Shown here: piece after piece, positions 33,978 to 43,183 of the stretch
How positions within the stretch are numbered: position 1 is the first letter of the stretch
Layout: each line of letters opens with the position of its first letter
Assembly (NCBI RefSeq): GCF_029953285.1
Contig: NZ_JASAOI010000037.1
Location: 62,001-126,000, forward strand
Source: Yinghuangia seranimata
GTDB lineage: Bacteria; Actinomycetota; Actinomycetes; Streptomycetales; Streptomycetaceae
DNA: 64,000 nt
Reading direction: 5' to 3'
Position numbers and translations under genes: made by a program
The notes under the pieces: generated by a model
The model's database searches: none
What the model was told of the DNA's origin: nothing
What the model saw: only the letters and a program-made list of their open reading frames with translations

Positions 33978-34376
33978 TCAGCGTGTGAACTTCTCGATGG
34001 CCGCCGGGGTGACGGGGGTGAAGAAGTTGACGAGATTGCCGTCGGGGTCACGGAACAGCAGCGACCGGTTGCCCCAGGGCATCGTGGTGGGCTCGGTGAC
34101 GAAGTCGGTGACGAAGCCGGTCAGGTTCTCGTGGACGCGGTCCACGTCGTCGACGAGGAACTCGGTGATCACGCTGTGGTTGGCCGCCGGGCGGGCGGAG
34201 CCCGGGGCGAACAGCGGGACGGTGCGGGTGCTAGCGATCGCGAGGGTGGCGCCCGTGGTCCTGAGTTCGGCGAAGTCCTCGGTGGCCCACGTGGCCCGCG
34301 CCCCTGTGGCTCGCTCGTAGAACTCGACGAGGCGCGCCACGTCGCTGGTGATGATGCGGATCGAGACGAAGTCCAT
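33978..34376 (-). CDS. VOC-family (glyoxalase-like) protein
   Basis: 132 residues from the ATG at 34376, preceded by AAGGAG at an ideal distance. One vicinal-oxygen-chelate module pair: SIRIITSDVARLVEFYERATG at the start and WGNRSLLFRDPDGNLVNFFTPV at the end, the usual metal-ligand strand. VOC proteins include lyases, dioxygenases and antibiotic-binding proteins; nothing here picks one. Divergent from a WYL regulator, which probably controls it. Confidence 0.9.
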   Translation of the reverse strand: MDFVSIRIITSDVARLVEFYERATGARATWATEDFAELRTTGATLAIASTRTVPLFAPGSARPAANHSVITEFLVDDVDRVHENLTGFVTDFVTEPTTMPWGNRSLLFRDPDGNLVNFFTPVTPAAIEKFTR

Positions 34377-34431
34377 GGGGATCTCCTTGGCTGTGTTGAA
34401 GGCGTGCACGTCGCAGGCTAGGAGAAATAGT

Positions 34432-34446
34432 GGACAGAATCGGTCC
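34432..34446. promoter_or_regulatory. Dyad GGAC-N7-GTCC between VOC and WYL genes
   Basis: GGACAGAATCGGTCC lies in the 93-bp divergent gap, 24 bp before the WYL regulator start. It resembles the short dyads bound by YafY-type regulators that control a divergent VOC or DUF gene. Confidence 0.5.
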
Positions 34447-34469
34447 TGTATTCGCGTTAGGCTGCGAAC

Positions 34470-35459
34470 ATGCCTCGACCCACCGGCCGCGTGCTGACAC
34501 TCCTGGAGCTGCTGCAGTCCGGCGGCACCCGGACGGTCGCCGAACTCGCCGACCGGCTCGGCGTCGAAGGGCGCACCGTGCGGCGGTACGTGGACCAGCT
34601 GATCGACCTGGACGTGCCCGTGGAATCGGTGCGCGGCCGCTACGGCGGGTACCGGCTCGCCCCCGGGTACCGCTTGCCCCCGCTCATGCTCAGCGACGAC
34701 GAGGCGCTGGCCGTGCTGCTCGGCCTGGTCGCCGGCCGCCGAGCGGGGCTGACGACGACGGAGCGCACGGCGAGCGAGACCGCATCGGCGAAGATCCGGC
34801 GGGTGCTGCCCAAGCACATCGCCCGCAGGCTCGACGCACTCCTGGAAGCTCTCGCCTTCACGGACCGGTTCGACGACCTCGACACCCCGGACGCCGAGGT
34901 CCTGCTCACCATCGCCGACGCGGTGCGCCACCGCCGACCCGTCTCGATCCGCTACACCGACCGCGACGAACGGCGCAGCGAACGCACGCTGCACGCGTAC
35001 GGGATCGTCGCCCACGCGGGCCGGTGGTACGTCACCGGCCAGGACGCCCAGGTCGGCGAGGACCGAACCTTCCGGCTCGATCGCATCACAGACGCCAGGG
35101 CCCTGCCCGGCTCGTTCGAGGCGCCCGCGGGTCTCGATCCGGCACAGCGCGTAGTGTCGGGGTTCGCCACGGCCGAGTACCGGCACGAGGTGACCTTGCG
35201 GATCCACGGAACGGTCGAGCAGATCCGCGCCCACCTTCCCGCCAGCGTCGCGAGCCTGCATGAGTACGCGCCCCCGGCAGGAGAGGACCTGGCGGCCGAG
35301 CGCTGGCTACGCGTCGAGCTGCGGGCGGAGCGGCTCGACTGGCTGCCTCCGGTACTCGCCGCACTCGACCGGCCGTTCGTCATCGAGCGCCCCGCTGAAC
35401 TGCAAGACCTCGTCATCGCCCTCGCCGATCGCCTCGCGTCCTACGCCCGCCAAGCCTGA
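34470..35459 (+). CDS. YafY-like HTH-WYL transcriptional regulator
   Basis: 329 residues. HTH at the start (RVLTLLELLQSGGTRTVAELADRLGVEGRTVRRYVDQLIDLDVPVESVRGRYGGYRLAPGYRLPPLMLSDDEALAVLLGL) is the DeoR-like winged helix with the YGGYRL wing. A WYL domain spans about 150-225 (VSIRYTDRDERRSERTLHAYGIVAHAGRWYVTGQDAQ) and a C-terminal WCX region ends the protein. WYL domains sense ligands, some of them nucleic acids. Likely controls the divergent VOC gene. Confidence 0.93.
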   Translation: MPRPTGRVLTLLELLQSGGTRTVAELADRLGVEGRTVRRYVDQLIDLDVPVESVRGRYGGYRLAPGYRLPPLMLSDDEALAVLLGLVAGRRAGLTTTERTASETASAKIRRVLPKHIARRLDALLEALAFTDRFDDLDTPDAEVLLTIADAVRHRRPVSIRYTDRDERRSERTLHAYGIVAHAGRWYVTGQDAQVGEDRTFRLDRITDARALPGSFEAPAGLDPAQRVVSGFATAEYRHEVTLRIHGTVEQIRAHLPASVASLHEYAPPAGEDLAAERWLRVELRAERLDWLPPVLAALDRPFVIERPAELQDLVIALADRLASYARQA

Positions 35460-35532
35460 CCGCGAGGAACCAAGGGTCATGAGATGGCACACCTATCCCC
35501 TGAGGGCACGCCTCTGTCTTCAGGCCGTCTGC

Positions 35533-36063
35533 TCAGTATCGGGACATGACCGTGCGCCAGCGCCCGCCGAGGCGCGATCCGAGCTCGGCGACGAACTCGC
35601 CCTTCAGCCCCGGCCAGTTCTCGAACGAGACGGCCAACTCGGCCACGTAGGCGCCGTACTCCGACTCCCAATCACCGAGGGGCGCGGAGCCCCGGCAGGC
35701 GTCACACGTCACCGTGGGCTCCCCGTCCCGCTCCCACACGCGGAGAAGCTCCAAGTGGTCCTCCACGGCCAGCTGGCTGCCGCAACCGGGGCATGGCGGC
35801 GGCTCGAACGACTCCATTGCGCTATAGACGTCGCGCCCGCACAGGACGTCCGCCTCGTGGCCACCGCTCAGCCATTCGTCCGTCGCCCGAGCCTCAGCGC
35901 CGGGACCCGCAAGGAACTCTCCGGAGTCACGGGGGCGTACGTGTCGCGGGTTGAGGATGAGCGTGCCCTGATCGGTCAGCCAGCGCACGATCTCCGCACG
36001 GCGTACTCGCGCCTCGTCGGCCGACAGATCCAGGGCAAGGACGTACACGATCGTGTCACTCAC
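35533..36063 (-). CDS. Hypothetical protein with zinc-ribbon cysteines
   Basis: 176 residues from a GTG. The first 60 residues, MSDTIVYVLALDLSADEARV..., are predicted alpha/beta and end LILNPRHVRPRDSGEFLAGP. The centre holds PPCPGCGSQLAVEDHL and TVTCDACRGSAPLGDW, two CxxC pairs that fit a zinc ribbon. The tail is Trp/Glu-rich. Similar standalone proteins occur in streptomycetes without assigned role. Adjacent genes do not form an evident operon. Confidence 0.75.
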   Translation of the reverse strand: MSDTIVYVLALDLSADEARVRRAEIVRWLTDQGTLILNPRHVRPRDSGEFLAGPGAEARATDEWLSGGHEADVLCGRDVYSAMESFEPPPCPGCGSQLAVEDHLELLRVWERDGEPTVTCDACRGSAPLGDWESEYGAYVAELAVSFENWPGLKGEFVAELGSRLGGRWRTVMSRY

Positions 36064-36141
36064 GCGCCGGATCGTATGTGCCGCAGCCGACAGCGTGTAC
36101 GACCATCGCGCACCGGCCGTGAGGCGCGTCGTCCGGTAGGC

Positions 36142-37230
36142 CTACGCGGTCGCGGCCGATGCCGTGTGGAGGAGTTCCCGGACGCTGCCCTGGAAGTCCT
36201 CCAGCAGCCTGAGGGCCACGATCCACGCCTCCGTGCGGTCGCTGAGCGTGGCCCGCACCACGTCGCCGATCTCTGTGGCGGCGGCGTCGCGTACGGCGCC
36301 TGCGCTCGTCACCAGGTCGGCGAGTGCCTCGGCTGCGGGGCGCGCGTCCAGGACGGCGAGGCGGCGGGGTTCGAGCAGGAGGGCGCGGGGCGGGCGTGGG
36401 CGGAAGTCCGGGGGGCAGTCCGGCTCTCGGGCCAGCAGCCAGGCGTAGTGGCTGCGCTTGGCGGGGTACAGGCGCTCGCGGAGGACCGTCCAGTCGAGCG
36501 GCTCACGTGGGGCGAGTAGCAGCAACACGACATCCCGCCAGCCGTTCACGAGCTCGATCCGGTCGGCGAGGTGCTCGGTGGAACCGAGGTGGGCGAGGGC
36601 CACGGCCACCGCGTCGGGGTCGTCGGGTGCCTTGAACGCCCGCCAGACCACCAGCGGTACGTCGTCACGGCCGGGGGTCAGTTCGGGGTGTGCCCGAACC
36701 AGCCGCCTTACCGCCCGCGGTCCGGCGGTCTCGTGCAACGACGCGTATCCGCGCAGCACGGCGGTGCGCGCGCCGGGCAGCATGACGCCCGGGACCAGCC
36801 CGGCGACGGCCGCGGTGACGACGTCCGGGTCGCGTGATTCCACCAGCGGGTACAGCGCCTGGTTGACGTCCGGGTTGCGCCGGTACTCCGGGTCGACGAC
36901 GGGGAACAGCCGCTCGGGCGGCAGCATGGCGGCCACGCGTTGCTGCAAGTGCCGGGAGACCCGGAAGCTTCGGTAGACCGCGAGTGCGACCTCCGGGTCG
37001 CCGAGGTCGAGCAGCCGCCCGACGCGGTCGGCCGGAACGCCCGCATTCCCGACCAGCGCCAAGTGGTCGGCCTGGCCGCCGTGCTCCACCACCAGGTCCG
37101 TGACCGGCACGGACAACGGCGCCGAAGCCAGGAAATCACGCTTCGCGCGGGCGTCCAGGCGCGCCAGCAGTTCCGTTGCGCACTGCGCCGGCAGGTGTTC
37201 GAGCAGCGGCACGGCCGCGTTGGGGACCAT
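36142..37230 (-). CDS. Hypothetical alpha-helical repeat protein
   Basis: 362 residues from the ATG at 37230; an upstream TTG in frame is less likely. The protein is a series of amphipathic helices (LLEHLPAQCATELLARLDARAKRDFLA, VGRLLDLGDPEVALAVYRSF, ALYPLVESRDPDVVTAAVAGLVPG, AVRRLVRAHPELTPG) suggesting a HEAT- or TPR-like solenoid for protein contact. No catalytic motif, signal peptide or membrane span. The gene is divergent from another unrecognised gene; function unknown. Confidence 0.75.
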   Translation of the reverse strand: MVPNAAVPLLEHLPAQCATELLARLDARAKRDFLASAPLSVPVTDLVVEHGGQADHLALVGNAGVPADRVGRLLDLGDPEVALAVYRSFRVSRHLQQRVAAMLPPERLFPVVDPEYRRNPDVNQALYPLVESRDPDVVTAAVAGLVPGVMLPGARTAVLRGYASLHETAGPRAVRRLVRAHPELTPGRDDVPLVVWRAFKAPDDPDAVAVALAHLGSTEHLADRIELVNGWRDVVLLLLAPREPLDWTVLRERLYPAKRSHYAWLLAREPDCPPDFRPRPPRALLLEPRRLAVLDARPAAEALADLVTSAGAVRDAAATEIGDVVRATLSDRTEAWIVALRLLEDFQGSVRELLHTASAATA

Positions 37231-37434
37231 CGGGGGACACCGAACCAGACCAACTGGCGGCGGGTCCAACGGGTTTCCAAGCAAGGCCGCGGTGGGGACG
37301 CGACTGCGCCGCAGTCACTGCGCCAGCCGGATTATCGCGAGCGAGCGGCCGGGGCGCCGAACTAGCCTGCGGTGGGTTCGCCATCGTGCGGCGGCGCCTG
37401 GCGGACTTCGCCGCTGTCAGACCAAGGGGCTGGT

Positions 37435-38454
37435 GTGTTCCCACCGATCGCCGAATACGCACGGCTGCACGACCTCGCGGACCACGGGCGCTGGGACGAG
37501 TTGACGGCGTGGCTGTTGGACGTCGAAGACGCGGCGGCGCAGGGCGGCCCGGAGCAAAGGGAACGGGTGGAGCTGCGTGACCGCATCGCGCGCGTGATCG
37601 TCGGCGACGGGCCGCGCGAGGCCGCGGCGTGGACCGTCGAGCACCGGTATGCCGTGGCCGGCGAGACCTGGCTGACGGACGTGCTGGCGTCGGTTCGGAC
37701 CTGGGACGAGATCGACCCTTTTCTGACCGAGCGTTGGCTGCGTGTCCTGGTCGCGCACGGCAGGGTGATGCGGGGTGACGACCTGACCGCCGAGCCGCGG
37801 CTCGACCCTTCGTGGGGCCTCGGCGTTCCGTTCGCGCTGGAGCCGTGGGAGGCCGCCGCATGGGATCCGGACGGGTTCCCGTGGGACTACAGCTCGCGCA
37901 ACGGCAGCTGCCGGGAGACGCCGTACATGCAGCACGTGGTCCACATGCCGCTGCAGGTGACCGCGGACCCGGGCCCGCCGCTGGAACCCGTGCCGTACGA
38001 GCGGGCGCACGACCTCGCGTTCGGGGAGCTGTTCCGGATGCGCGGCACCGCCGCCGAGGCACTCTCCCGACACCTGCACGTGGTGGTGGAGGCATACGCC
38101 CGAGAACCGCACTGGAGCAACCCGCCGGAAGGGCACGCCTCCGCGGTAGGCGTGGGGTTCCCGGCCGCGTATCCGCTCCTGGTCAGCGTCCTCGGCGGCA
38201 CCTCCGCCTACGGGCCTCCTTCGTCGGACGCACAGGGCCGACTGGCCGTGTGGCGCCTGCTCGGACGCATGGCCGGCATGGCGGAACCCTTGGACCCCCG
38301 CGCCGTTGCCGCGTTCGTCGCACGGCTCGACTGCCTCACCTGGCAGTACCACTACCCCCATCGCCGAGTGCGGCCGCTGTACGCCGCACAGCTGGTCGTC
38401 GCCGACCCGGTCCAGGGAATCGCCTGGCTCCTGGACGGCGAATCAGACGACTGA
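37435..38454 (+). CDS. Hypothetical protein
   Basis: 339 residues from a GTG with AAGGGG five bases upstream; a longer in-frame start lacks an RBS. The first 90 residues are helical (IAEYARLHDLADHGRWDELTAWLLDVEDAAAQGG), the centre is Trp/Pro-rich (LDPSWGLGVPFALEPWEAAAWDPDGFPWDYSS), and the end is helical again with HYPHRRVRPLYAAQLV. No known domain. The style is that of streptomycete proteins found near immunity or toxin-like genes, but nothing here shows such a role. Confidence 0.7.
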   Translation: MFPPIAEYARLHDLADHGRWDELTAWLLDVEDAAAQGGPEQRERVELRDRIARVIVGDGPREAAAWTVEHRYAVAGETWLTDVLASVRTWDEIDPFLTERWLRVLVAHGRVMRGDDLTAEPRLDPSWGLGVPFALEPWEAAAWDPDGFPWDYSSRNGSCRETPYMQHVVHMPLQVTADPGPPLEPVPYERAHDLAFGELFRMRGTAAEALSRHLHVVVEAYAREPHWSNPPEGHASAVGVGFPAAYPLLVSVLGGTSAYGPPSSDAQGRLAVWRLLGRMAGMAEPLDPRAVAAFVARLDCLTWQYHYPHRRVRPLYAAQLVVADPVQGIAWLLDGESDD

Positions 38455-38456
38455 CC

Positions 38457-38483
38457 GACCGACGCCGACCGACGCCGACCGAT
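38457..38483. repeat. Short tandem repeat, 10-bp unit
   Basis: GACCGACGCC is repeated 2.7 times in the 28-bp gap between convergent genes, touching the stop codon of the minus-strand gene. Probably replication slippage; could vary between strains. Confidence 0.6.
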
Positions 38484-38974
38484 CAGGCCGAGCCCTGGGC
38501 CCTCGCCAGCAGCCCAGCCGTGGCGCGTTCGAGCGTCGGCCGGTCGACCGACTCGTACACCACCGCCGCGCCCAGTTGGAGGCCTGGTGCGTCACCGCAG
38601 ACGACGAGGTCCTCCGGTCCGCCGATCTGCTCGCGGGTGCGGGACAGGGTGAGGTCGTACAGGTACGAATGGCCGTTCGCCGCCGTCACGAACTCCTGGT
38701 CCGTGACGAGGAAATCCGCGCAGAAGGGATCCGTGACGGCCGGGAACGGACCCGACAGCCACCGGGCGAACTCGGCGACGCGGGGCGCCCCGCCCGTGAA
38801 CCGGGATCGGGCCCAGTAGTAGGCGTCGAACCACCACTCCCCGGCGGCGTCGACCCCGACCGAGAGCCACTGACCGACGCGGGGATCGTCGTCCTCGTGC
38901 CAAGGGAGGGTCCCGAGCCAGTCCAGCCGGAACACTTCCTCGATCTCCGGCTCGTCAGAGCCTGCTTCACCCAC
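38483..38974 (-). CDS. Hypothetical protein
   Basis: 163 residues from the GTG at 38974, which has AGGGGGCG six bases upstream. Sequence starts MGEAGSDEPEIEEVFRLDWLGTLPWHEDDDPRVGQWLSVGVDAAGEWWFDAYYWARSRF and continues with beta-rich segments (DFLVTDQEFVTAANGHSYLYDLTL). Trp- and Asp-rich, soluble, no known motif. Such isolated small proteins often belong to immunity-like families, but no toxin partner is seen here. Confidence 0.7.
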   Translation of the reverse strand: MGEAGSDEPEIEEVFRLDWLGTLPWHEDDDPRVGQWLSVGVDAAGEWWFDAYYWARSRFTGGAPRVAEFARWLSGPFPAVTDPFCADFLVTDQEFVTAANGHSYLYDLTLSRTREQIGGPEDLVVCGDAPGLQLGAAVVYESVDRPTLERATAGLLARAQGSA

Positions 38975-39166
38975 CGAACGCCCCCTGATCCATCGCCGTC
39001 CCGACACTGCGGCAGCACGTCGTCATCGTGCCAGGGCCGTGACGGCGTCCACTCGGGTGGACCACTCCTGGTGCGGGCGGTCCGGCGGCTGCTTACCGTC
39101 GGACGAGAGCGTCCAACCGGCGCCCCCGCAGGCTGAACCAGAACACACACCTGGAGATGGTCAGGC

Positions 39167-39484
39167 ATGCCCACCACATCATCCGAGACCCCCGTCCTGG
39201 ACACCCTTATGGCCATGACCGCCGACTCGATCGAGCGGTGCGGCCTGGCCCCCGACATGCTGATCCTCACCCGGATCGCGGCGCTGGCGGCGATGGACGC
39301 CCCGGCCATGTCGTACCTCGCGCACCTCGAACCGGCGATGCGGGAGCACATGACCGCACAACAGCTGCAGGACGTGCTGGTCGCGATCGCCCCGATCGTC
39401 GGCACCGCCCGCGTGATGTCCGCCGCGACGCACATCACCGAGGCGCTCGGGATCGCCATCGCCGTCGCCGAGCGCGACATGTAG
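39167..39484 (+). CDS. Carboxymuconolactone decarboxylase-like protein
   Basis: 105 residues, all helical: PVLDTLMAMTADSIERCGLAPDMLILTRIAALAAMDAPAMSYLAHLEPAMREHMTAQQLQDVLVAIAPIVGTARVMSAATHITEALG. This matches the CMD/AhpD-like fold, with the helix pair LTRIAALAAM and VLVAIAPIVGTARVMSA. The redox CxxC of AhpD is absent, so peroxidase activity is unlikely. Function unknown; a single gene. Confidence 0.8.
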   Translation: MPTTSSETPVLDTLMAMTADSIERCGLAPDMLILTRIAALAAMDAPAMSYLAHLEPAMREHMTAQQLQDVLVAIAPIVGTARVMSAATHITEALGIAIAVAERDM

Positions 39485-39521
39485 GACGCCGCACGCCGCC
39501 CGAAGCGGAACGCCGCGCCCG

Positions 39522-39550
39522 GACGTCCACCCATGCCCTGGGTGGACGTC
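39522..39550. terminator. Bidirectional hairpin, 12-bp stem
   Basis: GACGTCCACCCA and TGGGTGGACGTC flank a 5-nt loop between convergent genes. Confidence 0.75.
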
Positions 39551-39567
39551 TGTCGTCCGCGAGGACG

Positions 39568-40229
39568 TCAGTCCTGCCAGTAGAACAGCAGCTGGCGCAC
39601 GGTCAGCGGGCCGCGGCGGCCGAAGTAGTAGACGCACAGGCCCTCGGCGTGGACGACGCCGAGGGTGTCGCCGAGCCGGCGGAAGCCGGCCGACTCGAGC
39701 GCGGCGCGTGCGGGCGGCTCCTCGAAGTCCTCGTAGGTCGTCGCGTAGGGGCCGAGGGTGCTGATGTACACCTCGCGCTCGTCGTCGCCGTCGAGGACGA
39801 AGGCGTGGTACGTGCCCGAGCCGGAGCCGTCGTGGCGGCCGATCTCGACCGGGGCGGCCGGGGCGAGGCCTGCCGCGTGGAGGGCTTCGGCGGCGCGGTG
39901 GAGGCGGGTGTCCAGGGCCGGGCCGGTCAGGGGGAGTTCGGCCGGTTCGGCGCACAGGCCCTCTAGCCGCCAGCGTGAGTCGGTGTCGCGCTCGCCGCAG
40001 CTTCGCGGATCTCGCCGACGCCGCCCGTGTCCTGGACGACGGCCAGCAGCGCGGCGGCGTGCGCGTCCGGCACTCGGCCGCGCAGGGCCAGGGCACACGG
40101 CCAACGCCGCCACCACGGGTGTGTCGTGTCGAGCGTGAACCGCGCCAACTCGGCGGCGTCGACCGCGCGCAGGCCCTCGTCGTCGGACCGCCGCGCGGCC
40201 GGGACCAGCGACTCGATCGTGTCCCGCAT
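39568..40229 (-). pseudogene. Frameshifted gene for a helical-repeat protein
   Basis: Two frames together make one protein. The first, from the ATG at 40229 (MRDTIESLVPAARRSDDEGLRAVDAAELARF...AALLAVVQDTGGVGEIREAA), stops early at about 39963. The second continues as ERDTDSRWRLEGLCAEPAEL PLTGPALDTRL...CVYYFGRRGPLTVRQLLFYWQD. Adding one base in the GC run near 39990 restores GEIREAAGERDTDSRWRLEGL and a ~220-residue protein with a HEAT-like first half. Either a real mutation, a sequencing error or, less likely, programmed frameshifting. Confidence 0.75.
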
Positions 40230-40295
40230 GCCGGGGACTCTATTGCGCGGGCTGGGTATTTCGTCGGCGGCGGCATTTCGGACGCACAACACACG

Positions 40296-41435
40296 TCAGC
40301 CGGTCGGCCCCAGCGTCACCACACGGCCGGACGGTCCGAGCAGCACGCGGTCGCCGAGCGGGGCGTCGAGTGTGATCGACGCGGTGCGCGTGTAGCCGAC
40401 CATGGTGCAGAGCGCGTCGGCGGCGTGTGCCTTCCCCACGATGCCTATGGCGACCACGCCCGCCCGCTGGTCGGTGGCGACGGTGTAGTCCCAGCCGCAG
40501 GGTGACGGGTTGTCGGGGCCGCCGACGAACGTGACGACGAGGGTGCGTCCGTCGGGCTGCAGCGCCGTGGTGACACCGAATGCGTCGGGCTGCTGCACGG
40601 CGAACGTGCCGGGGGCCGCGCTTCCGGCGCTGTCGCGGTCGCCGGCGAGGGCCACGACGCTCGCGGTCGCGGCCGTCTCGGCGAAGGCGAACCGCCAGGC
40701 GGGTACGGTCGCGCGGCCCTCGGAGGTGGTGACCTGGCGCGTGATCAGCTCGATCGCCGTGACGGTGAGGTTCGGCGCCTGGGCGGTGCCGCAGCCGATG
40801 CGGCCGGCATCGGGCAGCCACGCCTTCACGGCGTTGCCGGGGCTCACGAACGGGCGGGTCAACCGCACGCCGTCGGTCCGCACCACCTCGCCGGTCGCCG
40901 GGGGCGCCGGGAGGGCGAGGACGACGGCGGAAGGGACGGTGACGCAGCCGTTGCCGAGGGAGGCCTTCGCTCGCCCGTTCTCGGCCGGCGGCAGCGGGCT
41001 CGTGTCGTAGGCGCCGGTCACGACGACGAACGTCGGGGGCGCCCCCGAGCGGCGGCTCGCCTCCCAGCGATCGGCGGCGTGCCGAAGCGCGTCGGCGACC
41101 TTCTGGGGTTCGGGGGCGCGGGGGTCGGGCGGCGGGAAGGGCAGGTCCGACGCCCCTCCCGACGGGTTGCCTGCGGCGCCCGTCGCCGGGGGCACCTGGC
41201 CCGGCACCGTCACTGCGGGCGCCGGCGTGGTCGGGGAGGGCCCGGCCCCGCGCGGGTCCGTCGTCCGGTCGTTGTGGCCGCACGCGGTCAGCACAAGCGC
41301 GGAGACGGCGGCGCAGGCCACCGCGACGGCGGGACGGCCGCGGCGCCCTCCGGCGGCCGCAGCCGAAGGCGCAGGCGCAGGCGCGGACGCGATGGCGTGC
41401 GGTGCGTGCGGGCGGGTGGGGGAGTGGTGAGACAC
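40296..41435 (-). CDS. Hypothetical lipoprotein
   Basis: 379 residues from the GTG at 41435 with GGAGGA upstream. A long basic N-terminus leads to a hydrophobic stretch and lipobox LVLTAC with Cys52, then a Pro/Thr/Gly-rich spacer. The outer domain begins about residue 110 and has pairs of cysteines (GNGCVTVP, GRIGCGTAQ, PSPCGWDYTV, ADALCTMVG) likely disulphide-bonded. No known family; streptomycete extracellular lipoproteins of this kind often bind ligands. Divergent from a membrane protein gene. Confidence 0.8.
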   Translation of the reverse strand: MSHHSPTRPHAPHAIASAPAPAPSAAAAGGRRGRPAVAVACAAVSALVLTACGHNDRTTDPRGAGPSPTTPAPAVTVPGQVPPATGAAGNPSGGASDLPFPPPDPRAPEPQKVADALRHAADRWEASRRSGAPPTFVVVTGAYDTSPLPPAENGRAKASLGNGCVTVPSAVVLALPAPPATGEVVRTDGVRLTRPFVSPGNAVKAWLPDAGRIGCGTAQAPNLTVTAIELITRQVTTSEGRATVPAWRFAFAETAATASVVALAGDRDSAGSAAPGTFAVQQPDAFGVTTALQPDGRTLVVTFVGGPDNPSPCGWDYTVATDQRAGVVAIGIVGKAHAADALCTMVGYTRTASITLDAPLGDRVLLGPSGRVVTLGPTG

Positions 41436-41770
41436 ATCGTCCTCCGGCGTCGGGCGCCGCGGCCGTGGCGTGGTGCACGGCCCGCGCGGGGCCGCTGAGG
41501 GGTGATGTCGGTCGGCCGTCCCCGGCCGTCGCCCTGCTGCCGGTGCGCGTGCCAAGTGCCCGAGTACCGCGGCGCGTTCGTCCTCGGTCCCGCGCTCGTG
41601 GCGCGGTTCCGGTCTGACGCGGCGGGCGGCCGTGCGGTTCCCTCCGGGCCGAGCGGTTCGGTCGCCGCGAACGGGTGTTGATCCGAACGGCGTACCGGAA
41701 GATGCCGCGGCCGCCGCGGTGTGCGCGAATGGGACAGCGGATGCCTTGCCGCCACGTCTCTTGGAGCGAC

Positions 41771-43183
41771 ATGAACCATGCCCCGGAGCCACCGGCCGAG
41801 CCGACCGCGGGCACTCCGGAAGGCCGTCCCGAGCGGGAGACTTCGCGGGCCGCACGCATCGCGATGAGTGGCGCCTCCGCCGTGCTGATCACGTTGGCGG
41901 TGCTGCTCGTGCCGATCTCGCTGGTGGCCGTGTGGCTCCACGACTTCGTCCTCGACACCGACCGGTACGTGGCCACGATGGCGCCGCTGGCCCACAACCC
42001 GGCGGTCCAGGACGCCGCGGTCGACCGCATCACCAAGGCGGTCGACGTGAAGGTCGACGGAAAGAAGGTCGCCTCCGACTTCGGCGACTGGCTCCAGGAC
42101 CAGGAGAACCTTCCGTCGGTGGTCGGCTCGACGGTCAAGGGGCTGGGGTCCGAGGTCGACTCGCTGGTCAACGACGCGGTCTCCAAAGCGGCCGACCGGG
42201 TCGTACGCAGCGAGGCGTTCGCCAAGGCGTGGACGGATGCGAACCGCGTCGCCCACGAAGCCCTCGTCGACGCCTTGACGGGCGAGGGGCGCGGTGCGCT
42301 CGGCGTCCACGGCGGCACGGTCACGCTGGACGTGGGCCAAGCGGTCGACACGCTCAAACAGAACCTGGTGGACTCGGGCATCGCGCCCGCCGCGGCGATT
42401 CCGGACGTCGACAAGCAACTGGTGCTCGTCCAGTCCGACCAGCTGGGCAAGGCCCGGCTCGCCGCGCGCCTGCTCGACGCGGCGGGCAACTGGCTGCCCC
42501 CGCTCACCGCCGTGCTCGCCGCGGGCGGAGTGCTGCTCGCGCGGCGCCGCCTCCGAGCGCTCGTGACCGTGTCGCTGTGCGCCGCCGGGGCATGCCTCCT
42601 CGTCGTGATCGGCCTCGACGTGGGCCGCGCGATCTATCTCGACGAACTGCCCGACGACACGCTGTCCGACGCCGCTGCCGGCGCCATCTTCGACACGCTG
42701 CTGCGGTTCCTGCACACGAGCGTCCGTACCGCGCTCGTCCTCGGTGTGATGGTCGCGTTGGGCGCCTACCTGTCCGGGCCGGGACGGCTGCCCCGCCGGG
42801 TCCGCGCGGACGCCGACCACGTGGCCGACCTCGCCGCACGCTGGGCCGACGCGCACGGGGTGAACGCGGGCAAGGCCGGTGTGTGGGTGAACACCTACCG
42901 GCGGCGACTCGCGATCACGGTGCTCGTCGTGCTCGGCCTGGTGTTCGCGCTGGTGAACGACCCGACGTCCACGACCGTGATCGTGCTGGTGAGCATCCTC
43001 GTGGTGGCCATAGGGGTGCTCGCGCTGTTGGCCGCGAGCGGAAGGGCGCGCGGGACGCGCGCGGACGCCGGCACCACCGGCCGCCCGACGCCCGACGTGA
43101 CCACCTGGGAGGCCGGGGAGGCCGGGGAGGCAGGGGCGGGCGGACGGCGGCACTCGGTACGGGTCCGCCGGCGACCGTCCTGA
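41771..43183 (+). CDS. Integral membrane protein with large extracytoplasmic loop
   Basis: 470 residues from the ATG at 41771 (GGAG just upstream). A short Pro/Glu-rich cytoplasmic start is followed by a span (SGASAVLITLAVLLVPISLVAVWLHDFVLDTDRYVATMAPLAHNPAVQ), a ~200-residue outer region rich in Asp/Lys (DAAVDRITKAVDVKVDGKKVASDF), and then four or five further spans. The motif after the first helix (D-T-D-x-Y-V-x-T-x-x-P-L-x-x-x-P-x-V) is typical of a conserved actinobacterial membrane family of unknown role. The tail carries a 9-bp tandem repeat (GAGGCCGGG, three copies near 43109) encoding EAG units. Confidence 0.85.
   Translation: MNHAPEPPAEPTAGTPEGRPERETSRAARIAMSGASAVLITLAVLLVPISLVAVWLHDFVLDTDRYVATMAPLAHNPAVQDAAVDRITKAVDVKVDGKKVASDFGDWLQDQENLPSVVGSTVKGLGSEVDSLVNDAVSKAADRVVRSEAFAKAWTDANRVAHEALVDALTGEGRGALGVHGGTVTLDVGQAVDTLKQNLVDSGIAPAAAIPDVDKQLVLVQSDQLGKARLAARLLDAAGNWLPPLTAVLAAGGVLLARRRLRALVTVSLCAAGACLLVVIGLDVGRAIYLDELPDDTLSDAAAGAIFDTLLRFLHTSVRTALVLGVMVALGAYLSGPGRLPRRVRADADHVADLAARWADAHGVNAGKAGVWVNTYRRRLAITVLVVLGLVFALVNDPTSTTVIVLVSILVVAIGVLALLAASGRARGTRADAGTTGRPTPDVTTWEAGEAGEAGAGGRRHSVRVRRRPS

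Noticed and set aside
33956-35261. N-terminal extension of the VOC protein into the WYL gene
   Set aside because: The ATG at 34376 has a strong AAGGAG and begins the VOC fold; the extension is antisense to the regulator.
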